A stretch of DNA of 62,329 nucleotides from JAHDDW01 sp964648795. GTDB taxonomy: Bacteria; Actinomycetota; Acidimicrobiia; Acidimicrobiales; SZUA-35. Shown here piece by piece: positions 16,011-24,158 of this stretch. The stretch is from positions 1-62,329 of the forward strand of contig CAZYMB010000012.1 of NCBI GenBank assembly GCA_964648795.1, written 5' to 3'. The notes under the pieces are model-generated. The model made no database searches, was not told where the DNA came from, and saw only the letters and a list, made by a program, of their open reading frames with translations. The position numbers and the translations under genes are program-made. Numbering within the stretch: the first letter of the stretch is position 1; each line of letters starts with the position of its first letter.

Positions 16011-17321
16011 ATGAGGAATCGGCTTTGGCCACCCTTACTCAGTGTGGCATTCATAGCATCGGCTTGCGGTGTAGCTTCGGCGACTGCCGCTCCGTCGGTC
16101 GCGTCTGAGTCCGTTGTTGCTGATCAGCCAGAACTAGTCACAACGACGACGGTGCCGCAGGGTCCCATCTGCTCGACTCCTCAGCGGATCACTCAGTCAA
16201 CGTCTCCGGAGGCGACTGCTCTGTCTGATCGGATTGCAGAAGCCCTGGCACACCCTGGCTTCGCTGATGTTGAGGTTGGTTTGTCAGTTTGGGTAGAGGG
16301 TCTTGGTGAGGTCGCCGTACACCAGCCGGATTTGCAACTGGAGCCAGCATCGAATCAAAAAATCCTTGTTGCGATCGCAGCGAACAATACCTTCGATCTT
16401 GACGAGCGTCTTACAACCTCGTTCGAGCGGGTCGGCACAGACCTGGTGATTCGTGCAGCGGCTGACCCTTCGATCTCGCTTAGTCAAATCCGTGATGCCC
16501 TCGATGTGGTTGCTGTCACCAACACTTCTTTCGAACGGCTTATCCTCGACGTATCAGCGTTTCCTCAAGCGCCGCGCGCAGCTGGTTGGCAAGACTGGCA
16601 GATCCCTAGCTATGTAGGGCCGCTGTCGTCGTTCATGATCGACAATAACCAGTGGACCCAATCCAACGCAATGGTCACCAACCCCGACCAAGTAAACGGC
16701 GACCTCATCATCGAACTACTCGGTGACCGAGGGGTGCTCATCGATTCACTAGAGATCGCCTCAGATGCTCCCGCAGCTGGAGAGTCGATCACGGCTATTG
16801 AGTCTCCTCCAATCGGCGATCTTGTACAGACAATGTTGCTCTCTAGCGACAATCAGCACGCAGACCTGTTGTTGCTGGAGATAGGCCGCCGCCAAGCACA
16901 AGTTGGAACCTTGGCCAATGGCGCAGCCGCTATTAATAACGTGCTTGAAGCCAGTTGCGTAAGCGTCGATGGCGATATTGATGACGGATCGGGCTTGAGC
17001 CGCGACAACCGGCGATCGGCTCGAGCTTTCACTGATGCGCTTATTGCGTTGCACGATACCCCCGAAGGCGAGTTGCTTCGCTCACAACTGCCAGTCGGTG
17101 GCGTCTCAGGCACGTTGGCAAATCGGTTCGGTGGTAGCGCATCCGGTCGAGTGCAAGCCAAGACAGGCACGATTATAGGTGGGCGTTCCCTGACCGGTTG
17201 GGCCACAACAGCTGACGGAAGCGACGCCATCTTTTCATTAATCGTCAACGGTGAGCCCGGGGCAGCACACGCCTCTCTCACAGCCATGGACGAGCTTATT
17301 GCTGCCATCATAAGCAACTAG
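16011..17321 (+). CDS. dacB: D-alanyl-D-alanine carboxypeptidase/endopeptidase, family S13 (DacB/PBP4-like), lipoprotein
   Basis: Peptidoglycan-modifying penicillin-binding protein of low molecular mass, 436 residues. The export signal ends in a lipobox-like ASAC near residue 19, then a Thr/Ser-rich linker. The three penicillin-binding motifs are present: SxxK as SNQK (in LEPASNQKILVAIA), SxN as SRDN (in DGSGLSRDN), and KTG in VQAKTGTI. The GC content of sampled lines (58-62%) is clearly above that of queA and tgt on either side (about 50%), and codons are richer in CG. It sits between queA and tgt, which are often adjacent, so insertion by horizontal transfer is a fair inference. Confidence 0.9.
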   Translation: MRNRLWPPLLSVAFIASACGVASATAAPSVASESVVADQPELVTTTTVPQGPICSTPQRITQSTSPEATALSDRIAEALAHPGFADVEVGLSVWVEGLGEVAVHQPDLQLEPASNQKILVAIAANNTFDLDERLTTSFERVGTDLVIRAAADPSISLSQIRDALDVVAVTNTSFERLILDVSAFPQAPRAAGWQDWQIPSYVGPLSSFMIDNNQWTQSNAMVTNPDQVNGDLIIELLGDRGVLIDSLEIASDAPAAGESITAIESPPIGDLVQTMLLSSDNQHADLLLLEIGRRQAQVGTLANGAAAINNVLEASCVSVDGDIDDGSGLSRDNRRSARAFTDALIALHDTPEGELLRSQLPVGGVSGTLANRFGGSASGRVQAKTGTIIGGRSLTGWATTADGSDAIFSLIVNGEPGAAHASLTAMDELIAAIISN

Positions 17322-17403
17322 CTACAGCCTTCACTTAGACCTCGGCCAGGCTTGGGCTCACCTGGTCGCTGTTGCTTGATTGCGTCATTGAATGAGGAAT
17401 CTA

Positions 17404-17409
17404 TAGGCT
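17404..17409 (+). promoter_or_regulatory. -10 box TAGGCT of tgt (leaderless)
   Basis: TAGGCT ends 6 nt before the GTG start of tgt, with no Shine-Dalgarno between them. Confidence 0.45.
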
Positions 17410-17415
17410 TACCTA

Positions 17416-18525
17416 GTGAACAAGATATCGGTCAAGATAGAAGCCCAAGACGGTGATGCCCGGGCGACAACTATTACTAGTCCTCGTGGGGAGCTAACGA
17501 CCCCTAGGTTTATGCCAGTTGGGACGAGAAGCTCGATCAAGACGATCGATACAGACGACATCGAGCGGCTTGAGCCACAGATCCTTTTGGGGAACACCTA
17601 TCACCTGATGGAACGCCCAGGCTCAGAGTTAATCGCCAAACTCGGTGGTCTACACGAATTTATGGATTGGTCAGGCCACATTCTCACAGACTCTGGCGGT
17701 TACCAAGTGTTCTCGCTCAGTCCCAAGATCGGGCCCGACTCTGTTACGTTCAAGTCAGTTTACGACGGCTCTTATGTTGAGATGAGTCCAGAAATATCTA
17801 TGGAGGTCCAACAGCAACTTGGTGCCGACATAGCAATGGCTTTCGATATCTGTTCTGCGTTGCCTGCAACACCAGAAAGTCTTTCAGCCGATGTCGACAC
17901 AACGCTTCGTTGGGCACAACGTTGCCTTGATGCGCATAATCATGCGACACAAGCATTGTTTGGGATATGCCAAGGTGGCACAAACCTAGAGTTGCGGGCA
18001 CGTTCTGCTGCCGCAACTGCACGACTTCCATTCGACGGTTATGCCGTCGGTGGGTTGTCCGTAGGGGAGTCAAGACCCGAAATGATCCCAGCCCTTAGAG
18101 CAGCTGTTGCAGAACTTCCGGCCGATAAACCACGCTACTTTATGGGACTCGGTGACCCCATTGGCCTAGTCGAAGCTGTGCGTAACGGCATAGATATGTT
18201 CGACTGTGTTTTGCCTACACGTCTTGCGAGACACGGAACAGCCTTAACATCAGCGGGTCGCATCAACCTAAAGAACGCCAAGTTCGCAACGGATGACACA
18301 CCAATTGATCCTGACTTCGAACCGCTAAATGGTGTGGATTTGACCTCTAGGTATTCGAGGGCCTATATCCGGCACTTGCTAAGTGTTAATGAACCAACAG
18401 CTGGGCGCATAATTACGCTCCATAACCTGTCATGGCTCATTGATTTTGTTGCTCGAATGCGAGAAGCAATCTTTAATGGTGAATTCAATGAGTTCACCAA
18501 AGAAACCTACGCGATTTTCGACTAG
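17416..18525 (+). CDS. tgt: tRNA-guanine(34) transglycosylase without the zinc cysteines
   Basis: Exchanges guanine 34 of GUN-anticodon tRNAs for preQ1. The 369-residue TIM-barrel protein keeps the substrate pocket (LTDSGGYQVFSLSP, GICQGG, VGGLSVGE) and both catalytic aspartates: one in MAFDIC, the nucleophile in MFDCVLPTR. The zinc site is changed. Where bacterial enzymes have CxCxxC before YSRAY, this protein has DPDFEPLNGVDLTSR (from residue 298) with no cysteine; the downstream His (HNL, residue 336) remains. The usual DEC next to the first Asp is DIC. It may fold without zinc or have altered specificity. queA is nearby and yajC-secDF follow. Confidence 0.93.
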   Translation: MNKISVKIEAQDGDARATTITSPRGELTTPRFMPVGTRSSIKTIDTDDIERLEPQILLGNTYHLMERPGSELIAKLGGLHEFMDWSGHILTDSGGYQVFSLSPKIGPDSVTFKSVYDGSYVEMSPEISMEVQQQLGADIAMAFDICSALPATPESLSADVDTTLRWAQRCLDAHNHATQALFGICQGGTNLELRARSAAATARLPFDGYAVGGLSVGESRPEMIPALRAAVAELPADKPRYFMGLGDPIGLVEAVRNGIDMFDCVLPTRLARHGTALTSAGRINLKNAKFATDDTPIDPDFEPLNGVDLTSRYSRAYIRHLLSVNEPTAGRIITLHNLSWLIDFVARMREAIFNGEFNEFTKETYAIFD

Positions 18526-18539
18526 TCAGGTCTCTAGTC

Positions 18540-18545
18540 TATACT
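18540..18545 (+). promoter_or_regulatory. -10 box TATACT upstream of yajC
   Basis: TATACT lies 50 nt before the yajC ATG. No good -35 box is seen at 17 bp. It would produce a leader of about 44 nt containing the palindrome at 18566-18579. Confidence 0.45.
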
Positions 18546-18565
18546 GATGCATCTACACCTCGACC

Positions 18566-18579
18566 TGTGACGGGTCACA
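18566..18579 (+). promoter_or_regulatory. Palindrome TGTGACGGGTCACA in the yajC leader
   Basis: Six-base arms TGTGAC/GTCACA are separated by 2 bp. Its position, 21-34 bp after the -10 box and 17 nt before the start codon, suits an operator or a short RNA hairpin. The half-sites resemble those of CRP/FNR-family regulators, but the spacing is 4 bp between TGTGA and TCACA rather than 6. Confidence 0.3.
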
Positions 18580-18595
18580 ACTACTAAAGGTAAAT

Positions 18596-18871
18596 ATGTT
18601 TCTAGAACAAGTTTTCCCATTCATCTTCCTAGGCGGAATGTTAGCGCTGGTCTTCTTTTTCCAGGCTCGACGCACCAAACAAGCCAACCAGGTGCAAGGA
18701 TCAGTAGAGGTCGGAGACGAAGTAGTCCTAAACTCTGGAATTCATGGCTTTGTGGCGTCAGTTGATCCAGATGTGTTGTGGCTTGAGGTCGCCGATGGCC
18801 TAGAAATTAAGGTGTCAAAGTCAGCAGTGCAGTCGGTGCTTAAAGAACCTGAGTCGTCGATCATCTCATAG
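18596..18871 (+). CDS. yajC: Preprotein translocase subunit YajC
   Basis: Small membrane protein (91 residues) that associates with SecDF. It has one N-terminal span (FPFIFLGGMLALVFFFQ), then a basic RRTKQANQ stretch and a cytoplasmic beta domain with VGDEVVLNSGIHGFVASV, which is the family signature. AAGG lies 5 nt before the ATG. First gene of yajC-secD-secF. Confidence 0.93.
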   Translation: MFLEQVFPFIFLGGMLALVFFFQARRTKQANQVQGSVEVGDEVVLNSGIHGFVASVDPDVLWLEVADGLEIKVSKSAVQSVLKEPESSIIS

Positions 18872-18932
18872 CCTTTAGTTGATTACAGAATCGACGCCGT
18901 ATCGCCGGTAACCGGCTAGTGTGGTCAGCGGT

Positions 18933-20807
18933 ATGCAGCGTAAATATATCTATTCAGCCCTAACAGTCATCGCTGTAGCGCTATTTGGCATTATCTATAC
19001 CTTTGTCCGAGGCAACGAGCCATTGCTAGGGCTCGACCTGCAGGGTGGCGTTTCAGTCGTCTTGGCCCCAACCGAAGAAGCATCGGACGAACAACTTGAG
19101 ACAACAATCAATATTCTTAGAGGACGTATCGACCAAATCGGTGTCGCCGAACCTGAGATTCGAGCTCAGGGGCAAAATATTGTTGTTGAATTACCCGGTG
19201 TGGTGTCAGACCAGCAAGATGCCCTTGACCGGCTGAGTCAAACAGCAGAGTTAGTGTTCAGGCCAGTCTTTTTTGATCCAACTTTTGGAACCTTCGGCCA
19301 AAACGCCGCAGGTGGTGCCGGTGGTAGTCACTCTGACGATGCTGATGTTATAGGTCCGCAGCCAGACAGCGGAGAAGGCGAAGACACCGAAGACGCTGTG
19401 GGGGAAGACGCAGAGGACGAAGGCGACGACATTACTTCCGATGAAAACCTAGCTGACGAAGATTCTGTCGATGACGCTGAAGAGGCAGTTGAGGTAGAGC
19501 CAGCTGACGATGAATCAGATGACACCGAGCTTTCTCTGGGGGCTGGCCCAACAAACGTTGCATTTAGACTCCAGGACACAGACGTCCTCGATGACGAAGA
19601 CTTAGTTCTGGACCCCGATGACTTAGACTTTGACAGCCTTGACTTAGATGATTTAGATCTTGACAGTCTCGATCTCGACGACTTGGATGCCGGCATCTTG
19701 AACCCTGAAGATTTAATCCAGGGCGACGTCTTGTTTGGCGGCCCAGCGCAATGTCCAACAGAGCTTTCAACAACAGCCGAAGTTGGGGACGACGAGTTCG
19801 TTACCTTGTTTGACTCACTTGGCCCAGTTTGTCTTGGTCCGGTCCTTTTTAAAGGGGACGCCCTCGAGAGTGCAAGTGCCAACATAGCTAATGCGAACAA
19901 TTGGTTGGTCGCACCAGTATTCAAAGCCGGACCTGAAGGAATAGATCTATTCAACAATGCTGCGTCACTTTGCTTTGCTGCAGACGCAACAGTTTGCCCA
20001 GCATCTGGCATCGACCCCCAAACTCAAGAAGCTCGAGGTCGGCTAGCTGCAGTTCTCGACAACGAGATTATCTCGGCACCGACAATTAACTCTCCAAACT
20101 TTGGCCGCAATCAAATTACGATCACTGGTGGATTCACCGAAGAAGATGCCCGCCGAACAGCAGAAGCCCTTAACTTCGGTGCGCTTCCAATTGAACTTGT
20201 AGCCCAAGAGACACGCACAGTTTCAGCCTCTATCGGTGGCGACGTATTAACCGCCGGTTTGATTTCTGGGTTGATAGGTCTTGGTCTAGTGGCCCTCTAC
20301 TTGCTCTTCTATTATCGCCTTGCCGGCCTTGTAGCCATTGGTGGACTCATTCTCTCGGCATTATTGCTATGGACGATAATTGCGTTCCTTGGTGAGAGCG
20401 CAGGGTTAGCACTTAGCCTCGCTGGTGTGGTTGGTCTCATTGTCTCTATTGGTGTCTCGACTGACTCCAACATCGTTTATTTCGAAAATGTTAAAGAGGC
20501 ATATCGTACAGGAACGAAGGTAGAGACCTCTGTAGAGCGAGCGTATAAGACATCTATCTCGACCATTATTAAAGCTGACGTAGTCAGTTTGGTCGCAGCC
20601 GTCGTTTTGTATTTCTTGGCAGTAGGAGCGGTTAGAGGCTTTGCCCTTTACCTTGGGCTCGCTACCATTCTGGACCTGGTGATCTCGTTGTACTTTATGA
20701 GACCGGCTTTAATTTGGCTCGCAAGCAGAGAGTTCGCTAAGAACAATCCGAAGCTAGTTGGGATGTCACGGCCCGCTCGTGGCGACAGTGAAGGAGTGAT
20801 CTTGTGA
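18933..20807 (+). CDS. secD: Protein translocase subunit SecD with a long acidic insertion
   Basis: RND-type subunit that uses the proton gradient to help release exported proteins. The N-terminal span is followed by LLGLDLQGGVSVVL, then the first periplasmic domain (ILRGRIDQIGVAEPEI). The six-span SecD core has GALPIELV, TVSASIGGD and VSIGVSTDSNIVYFE. Unusually, about 130 residues (roughly 132-260, DNA 19330-19715) of Asp/Glu-rich low-complexity sequence interrupt the extracytoplasmic part, ending in near-repeats such as DLDLDDLDLDSLDLDDLD. ATG 18933 is preferred over in-frame GTG 18921, which overlaps a possible -10 box TAGTGT (18917-18922). The stop overlaps secF by 4 nt. Confidence 0.95.
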   Translation: MQRKYIYSALTVIAVALFGIIYTFVRGNEPLLGLDLQGGVSVVLAPTEEASDEQLETTINILRGRIDQIGVAEPEIRAQGQNIVVELPGVVSDQQDALDRLSQTAELVFRPVFFDPTFGTFGQNAAGGAGGSHSDDADVIGPQPDSGEGEDTEDAVGEDAEDEGDDITSDENLADEDSVDDAEEAVEVEPADDESDDTELSLGAGPTNVAFRLQDTDVLDDEDLVLDPDDLDFDSLDLDDLDLDSLDLDDLDAGILNPEDLIQGDVLFGGPAQCPTELSTTAEVGDDEFVTLFDSLGPVCLGPVLFKGDALESASANIANANNWLVAPVFKAGPEGIDLFNNAASLCFAADATVCPASGIDPQTQEARGRLAAVLDNEIISAPTINSPNFGRNQITITGGFTEEDARRTAEALNFGALPIELVAQETRTVSASIGGDVLTAGLISGLIGLGLVALYLLFYYRLAGLVAIGGLILSALLLWTIIAFLGESAGLALSLAGVVGLIVSIGVSTDSNIVYFENVKEAYRTGTKVETSVERAYKTSISTIIKADVVSLVAAVVLYFLAVGAVRGFALYLGLATILDLVISLYFMRPALIWLASREFAKNNPKLVGMSRPARGDSEGVIL

Positions 20808-21850
20808 GTGTGGTTAGAAGCATAGGTCGAGTCTTTTCAGGTACTGCAAATATTGACTTCGAAGCGAAATGGAAAAAGTCGCTTGCTGTTTCTCTTGCCT
20901 TGGTTCTCGTTTCAGTAATCTTGGTCTCGACTAGAGGGCTAAATCTCAGCATCGATTTTGAAGGTGGCACAATCTGGCGTGTTCCTGCAGAGTCGTCGCT
21001 GAGTGTCGCTGACGTTCGTGCAGCAGCCCCTGAGCTAGACACAGCAAGAATTCAAGAAGTTGGGGGAAGCGGTGGAGGTGTCGACGAGTTCAACGTTCAG
21101 GTTTCCACCGATGTCACAAATTTGGGAGAAATCCGGGAAGCCTTGGCAGAGGTTGCAGGAATCGATGGTGACCTGATTGGGCAAGACTCAATTGGGCCAA
21201 CCTGGGGTAATGAGATTACTAACAGTGCCATTCGAGCACTAGTCTTCTTCGGTATTGTCGTTGCCGGTTACTTAGCTTGGACACTAGAAGCAAAGATGGC
21301 ACTAGCTGCGTTGTCAGCCGTTATCCACGACTTAATAATCACAGCTGGCGTTTACTCATTGACTGGACTTGAAGTCAGCCCGTCGACAGTTATTGCTCTG
21401 TTAACGATTCTCGGTTACTCGTTGTATGACACCGTAGTTGTGTTCGACAAGATCAAAGAGAACGAATCTAGCCCGCTTGTCAGTTTCGACGAGTACGGAA
21501 AACTGGTAAGTCACTCTATGAACCAAGTGGTAGCCAGATCTATTAATACGACCATCACTACCGTGCTGCCAGTTGCTTCGATGTTGGTTGTCGGCAGTCT
21601 GGTACTTCGAGCGACAAGTCTTGCAGGCTTTTCACTCGCCTTATTTATTGGCTTGATCCTCGGCACGTATTCATCAATCTTCTTCGCTAGTCCCATTCTC
21701 GTTTGGCTTCGAAAAGTTCTGCCATCAGAAAAAGCTCAGGATGAAGTTGAACGGAAGAGAGCTGAACGAAGAAAAGCCACTAGGAAGAGCTCCTCACAAG
21801 GTGGGGTTGGGATGATTGCTCCAAAAGGCCGCAAGACCAAGGGTCGTTGA
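20804..21850 (+). CDS. secF: Protein translocase subunit SecF
   Basis: Partner of SecD, 348 residues with six spans. It starts at GTG inside the secD stop codon region. Family features include LNLSIDFEGGTIWRV in the periplasmic domain, WGNEITNSAI before span 2, the DLIITAGVYSLTGLEVSP region, and GYSLYDTVVVFDKIKEN. A basic C-terminal tail (RKRAERRKATRKS) should be cytoplasmic. Confidence 0.96.
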   Translation: MSVVRSIGRVFSGTANIDFEAKWKKSLAVSLALVLVSVILVSTRGLNLSIDFEGGTIWRVPAESSLSVADVRAAAPELDTARIQEVGGSGGGVDEFNVQVSTDVTNLGEIREALAEVAGIDGDLIGQDSIGPTWGNEITNSAIRALVFFGIVVAGYLAWTLEAKMALAALSAVIHDLIITAGVYSLTGLEVSPSTVIALLTILGYSLYDTVVVFDKIKENESSPLVSFDEYGKLVSHSMNQVVARSINTTITTVLPVASMLVVGSLVLRATSLAGFSLALFIGLILGTYSSIFFASPILVWLRKVLPSEKAQDEVERKRAERRKATRKSSSQGGVGMIAPKGRKTKGR

Positions 21851-21902
21851 GTGCACGAAGGTGCGACTAGAAATCTCTTTAGCACAGACACAATTAAAGC
21901 GA

Positions 21903-21908
21903 TAATCT
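21903..21908 (+). promoter_or_regulatory. -10 box TAATCT of rel (leaderless)
   Basis: TAATCT ends 8 nt before the ATG of rel, with no Shine-Dalgarno between them. Confidence 0.42.
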
Positions 21909-21916
21909 ATTAGTAG

Positions 21917-24121
21917 ATGGTTACCGTTGAAAGAACAGTTCCTTGGCGCAGAAAGCGTCGCTTCGATGCTGGAGCCGTCGAGCCATTACTGAAACGCTTC
22001 CAAGGTGAAGAACACAAAGAAAAAGCAGACTGCATTGTAAAGGCCTACGCCGTAGCCGCCGAAGCTCACGAGGGTCAACGACGCCGTTCAGGTGAACCAT
22101 ACATAACTCACCCGTTGGCTGTAGCCAAGGTAGTGGCCAAGCTAGGGTTGGATTACCAAAGTATTGCGGCAGCTTTGCTGCATGACGCAGTCGAAGACAC
22201 TGCAGTGACACTCGAGAAAATCGAGAGGGACTTTGGGTCAGAAGTGGCTGCTATCGTCGACGGAGTTACAAAGCTTGATCGAATTAACTTTGATTCCAGA
22301 GAAGCCCAACAATCCGCTACGTTCCGCAAGATGATTGTTGCCATGGCGCAGGACTTGCGGGTCTTGATAGTGAAGCTCTCTGATCGGCTGCATAACCTTA
22401 GAACCATTGCGGCGTTACCAGAAGAGAAGCGGCACCGAATAGCTCATGAGTCGCTGGAGCTGTACGCTCCACTTGCCAATCGCCTAGGAATGCAACGAGT
22501 TAAGCAACAGATCGAAGATCTTTCTTTCGCTGCACTCCACCCTCGGTGGTTTGCTGAGATTGAGGACATGGTGGCCCAGCGTGCACCTGAGAGAGACTTT
22601 TTCTTAACCCAAGTCTTAGAGCTGATTGACAGCCGCCTTAAAGAGATGGACATTTCAGCTGAAGTCGTCGGTCGTGAAAAACACCTCTACTCGATTTATG
22701 CGAAGATGCTTTCAAAGGACAAAGAGTTCAACGACATCTACGACTTAGTAGGCATTCGCATAGTTGTTGATTCAGTTCACGACTGCTACGCAGCCTTAGG
22801 TTCGCTTCACTCAACTTGGAAGCCAATTCAGGGGCGTTTCAAAGACTATATTGCGATGCCCAAATTTAACCTTTACCAGTCGCTGCATACGACAGTTATT
22901 GGACCGCAGGGTAAACCTCTGGAAGTGCAGATACGAACCCATGAGATGCACGAAATGGCGGAGTCGGGTGCCGCAGCGCACTATCTCTATAAGGGCACGT
23001 CAGACATCGACACAATGAATTTGCCCTGGTTGAACCGCCTCGTTGACTGGGAAAAAGAAGTTGAAGATCCAACCGAGTTTCTAGAGAGTCTAAAGATCGA
23101 CCTCGACACCGAAGAAGTATTTGTGTTTACCCCTGCTGGTGAGGTTAAGGCACTGCCAGCAGGAGCGACTCCAATCGACTTTGCATATTCGATTCATACC
23201 GAAGTTGGGCACAGATGTGTCGGCGCAAAGGTAGACGGAAAGCTAGTGCCACTGTCGGTTGTTTTGTCGAGCGGCGAGACCATAGAAATTTTGACATCCA
23301 AAGTGCAAGATGCTGGACCTTCTCAGGATTGGCTGGGTGTCGTTAGGTCGCATAGAGCAGCGTCAAAGATTCGGCAATGGTTCTCGCGTGAGCACAGGCA
23401 GGATGCTATTACTGCCGGAGAAGTCCAGGTTCGAGCCGAAATTAAACGAGAAGGAGCGACTAACAGAGTCGGTGCACTTAAAGCAGCGATTGCTGAACTT
23501 GCTTCAGTCATGGATTACGAAGATGCGGATGCACTTTATGCCGCTGTCGGTAGTCGTCAAATTTCGGCCGAAGCTGTTGTAGCGCGACTGTTGCGTGGGT
23601 CCGACCCGCTACCAGAGTCTGACACGCCGACTAAAACAAAACGAAAGATATTCGACGCAAATACATCGGTCGTCTCGGTCGATGGATTGGATGATGTCCT
23701 CGTAAGGCTGTCGCGTTGTTGTAATCCTGTCCCGGACGACAAGATTATGGGCTTTGTGACCAGAGGACGAGGAGTTAGCGTTCATAGAACTGACTGCGCC
23801 AACGCTGACTCGCTGAGATCAAGTCAGAATGATCGCTTAATCGACGTTAAGTGGCTCTCGGCAGCGACAGAAGAAGGGTTTGTAGCCTCTATATCGATAA
23901 GGGCGTATTCGAGCTCGGACCTGTTGGCCGATGTGTCTAGGACCTTGGCAGACTTAAAGGTAGAGATAGTCTCAAGTTCGCTTTCAAAGATGGACGACCG
24001 TATAACCACATTGGCATTCGAGTTTTCGGTCGCCGACGTATCTCATCTAGAGTCTGTGGTGAAGAATGTCCGCATGGTAGATGGCGTTTATGACGTTTCT
24101 AGGATCATGCCCGGACATTAG
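21917..24121 (+). CDS. rel: Bifunctional (p)ppGpp synthetase/hydrolase Rel
   Basis: Stringent-response enzyme that makes (p)ppGpp on starved ribosomes and degrades it otherwise. The 734-residue protein has the full layout. The hydrolase HD domain has THPLAVAKVVAKLG and LLHDAVEDT (HD pair). The synthetase domain has DLVGIRIVV and GRFKDYIAMPKFNLYQSLHT. The TGS domain follows (VFVFTPAGEVKALPAGATPI), then a zinc-finger/helical region with SRCCNPVPDD, and the C-terminal ACT domain. Both active sites look intact, as in long Rel proteins of actinobacteria. It is followed by aspS. Confidence 0.96.
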   Translation: MVTVERTVPWRRKRRFDAGAVEPLLKRFQGEEHKEKADCIVKAYAVAAEAHEGQRRRSGEPYITHPLAVAKVVAKLGLDYQSIAAALLHDAVEDTAVTLEKIERDFGSEVAAIVDGVTKLDRINFDSREAQQSATFRKMIVAMAQDLRVLIVKLSDRLHNLRTIAALPEEKRHRIAHESLELYAPLANRLGMQRVKQQIEDLSFAALHPRWFAEIEDMVAQRAPERDFFLTQVLELIDSRLKEMDISAEVVGREKHLYSIYAKMLSKDKEFNDIYDLVGIRIVVDSVHDCYAALGSLHSTWKPIQGRFKDYIAMPKFNLYQSLHTTVIGPQGKPLEVQIRTHEMHEMAESGAAAHYLYKGTSDIDTMNLPWLNRLVDWEKEVEDPTEFLESLKIDLDTEEVFVFTPAGEVKALPAGATPIDFAYSIHTEVGHRCVGAKVDGKLVPLSVVLSSGETIEILTSKVQDAGPSQDWLGVVRSHRAASKIRQWFSREHRQDAITAGEVQVRAEIKREGATNRVGALKAAIAELASVMDYEDADALYAAVGSRQISAEAVVARLLRGSDPLPESDTPTKTKRKIFDANTSVVSVDGLDDVLVRLSRCCNPVPDDKIMGFVTRGRGVSVHRTDCANADSLRSSQNDRLIDVKWLSAATEEGFVASISIRAYSSSDLLADVSRTLADLKVEIVSSSLSKMDDRITTLAFEFSVADVSHLESVVKNVRMVDGVYDVSRIMPGH

Positions 24122-24144
24122 TTTCACCCTCTGATTCGGGGTGC

Positions 24145-24150
24145 TAGGTT
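24145..24150 (+). promoter_or_regulatory. -10 box TAGGTT of aspS (leaderless)
   Basis: TAGGTT ends 8 nt before ATG 24159 but only 2 nt before ATG 24153. The spacing therefore favours the second ATG as the start. Confidence 0.42.
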
Positions 24151-24158
24151 AGATGGCT

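Noticed and set aside
19328..20011. Long Ser-rich open frame on the minus strand inside secD
   Set aside because: It is the reverse-strand shadow of the Asp/Glu/Leu codons of the acidic insertion. Composition is trivial and there is no start signal.
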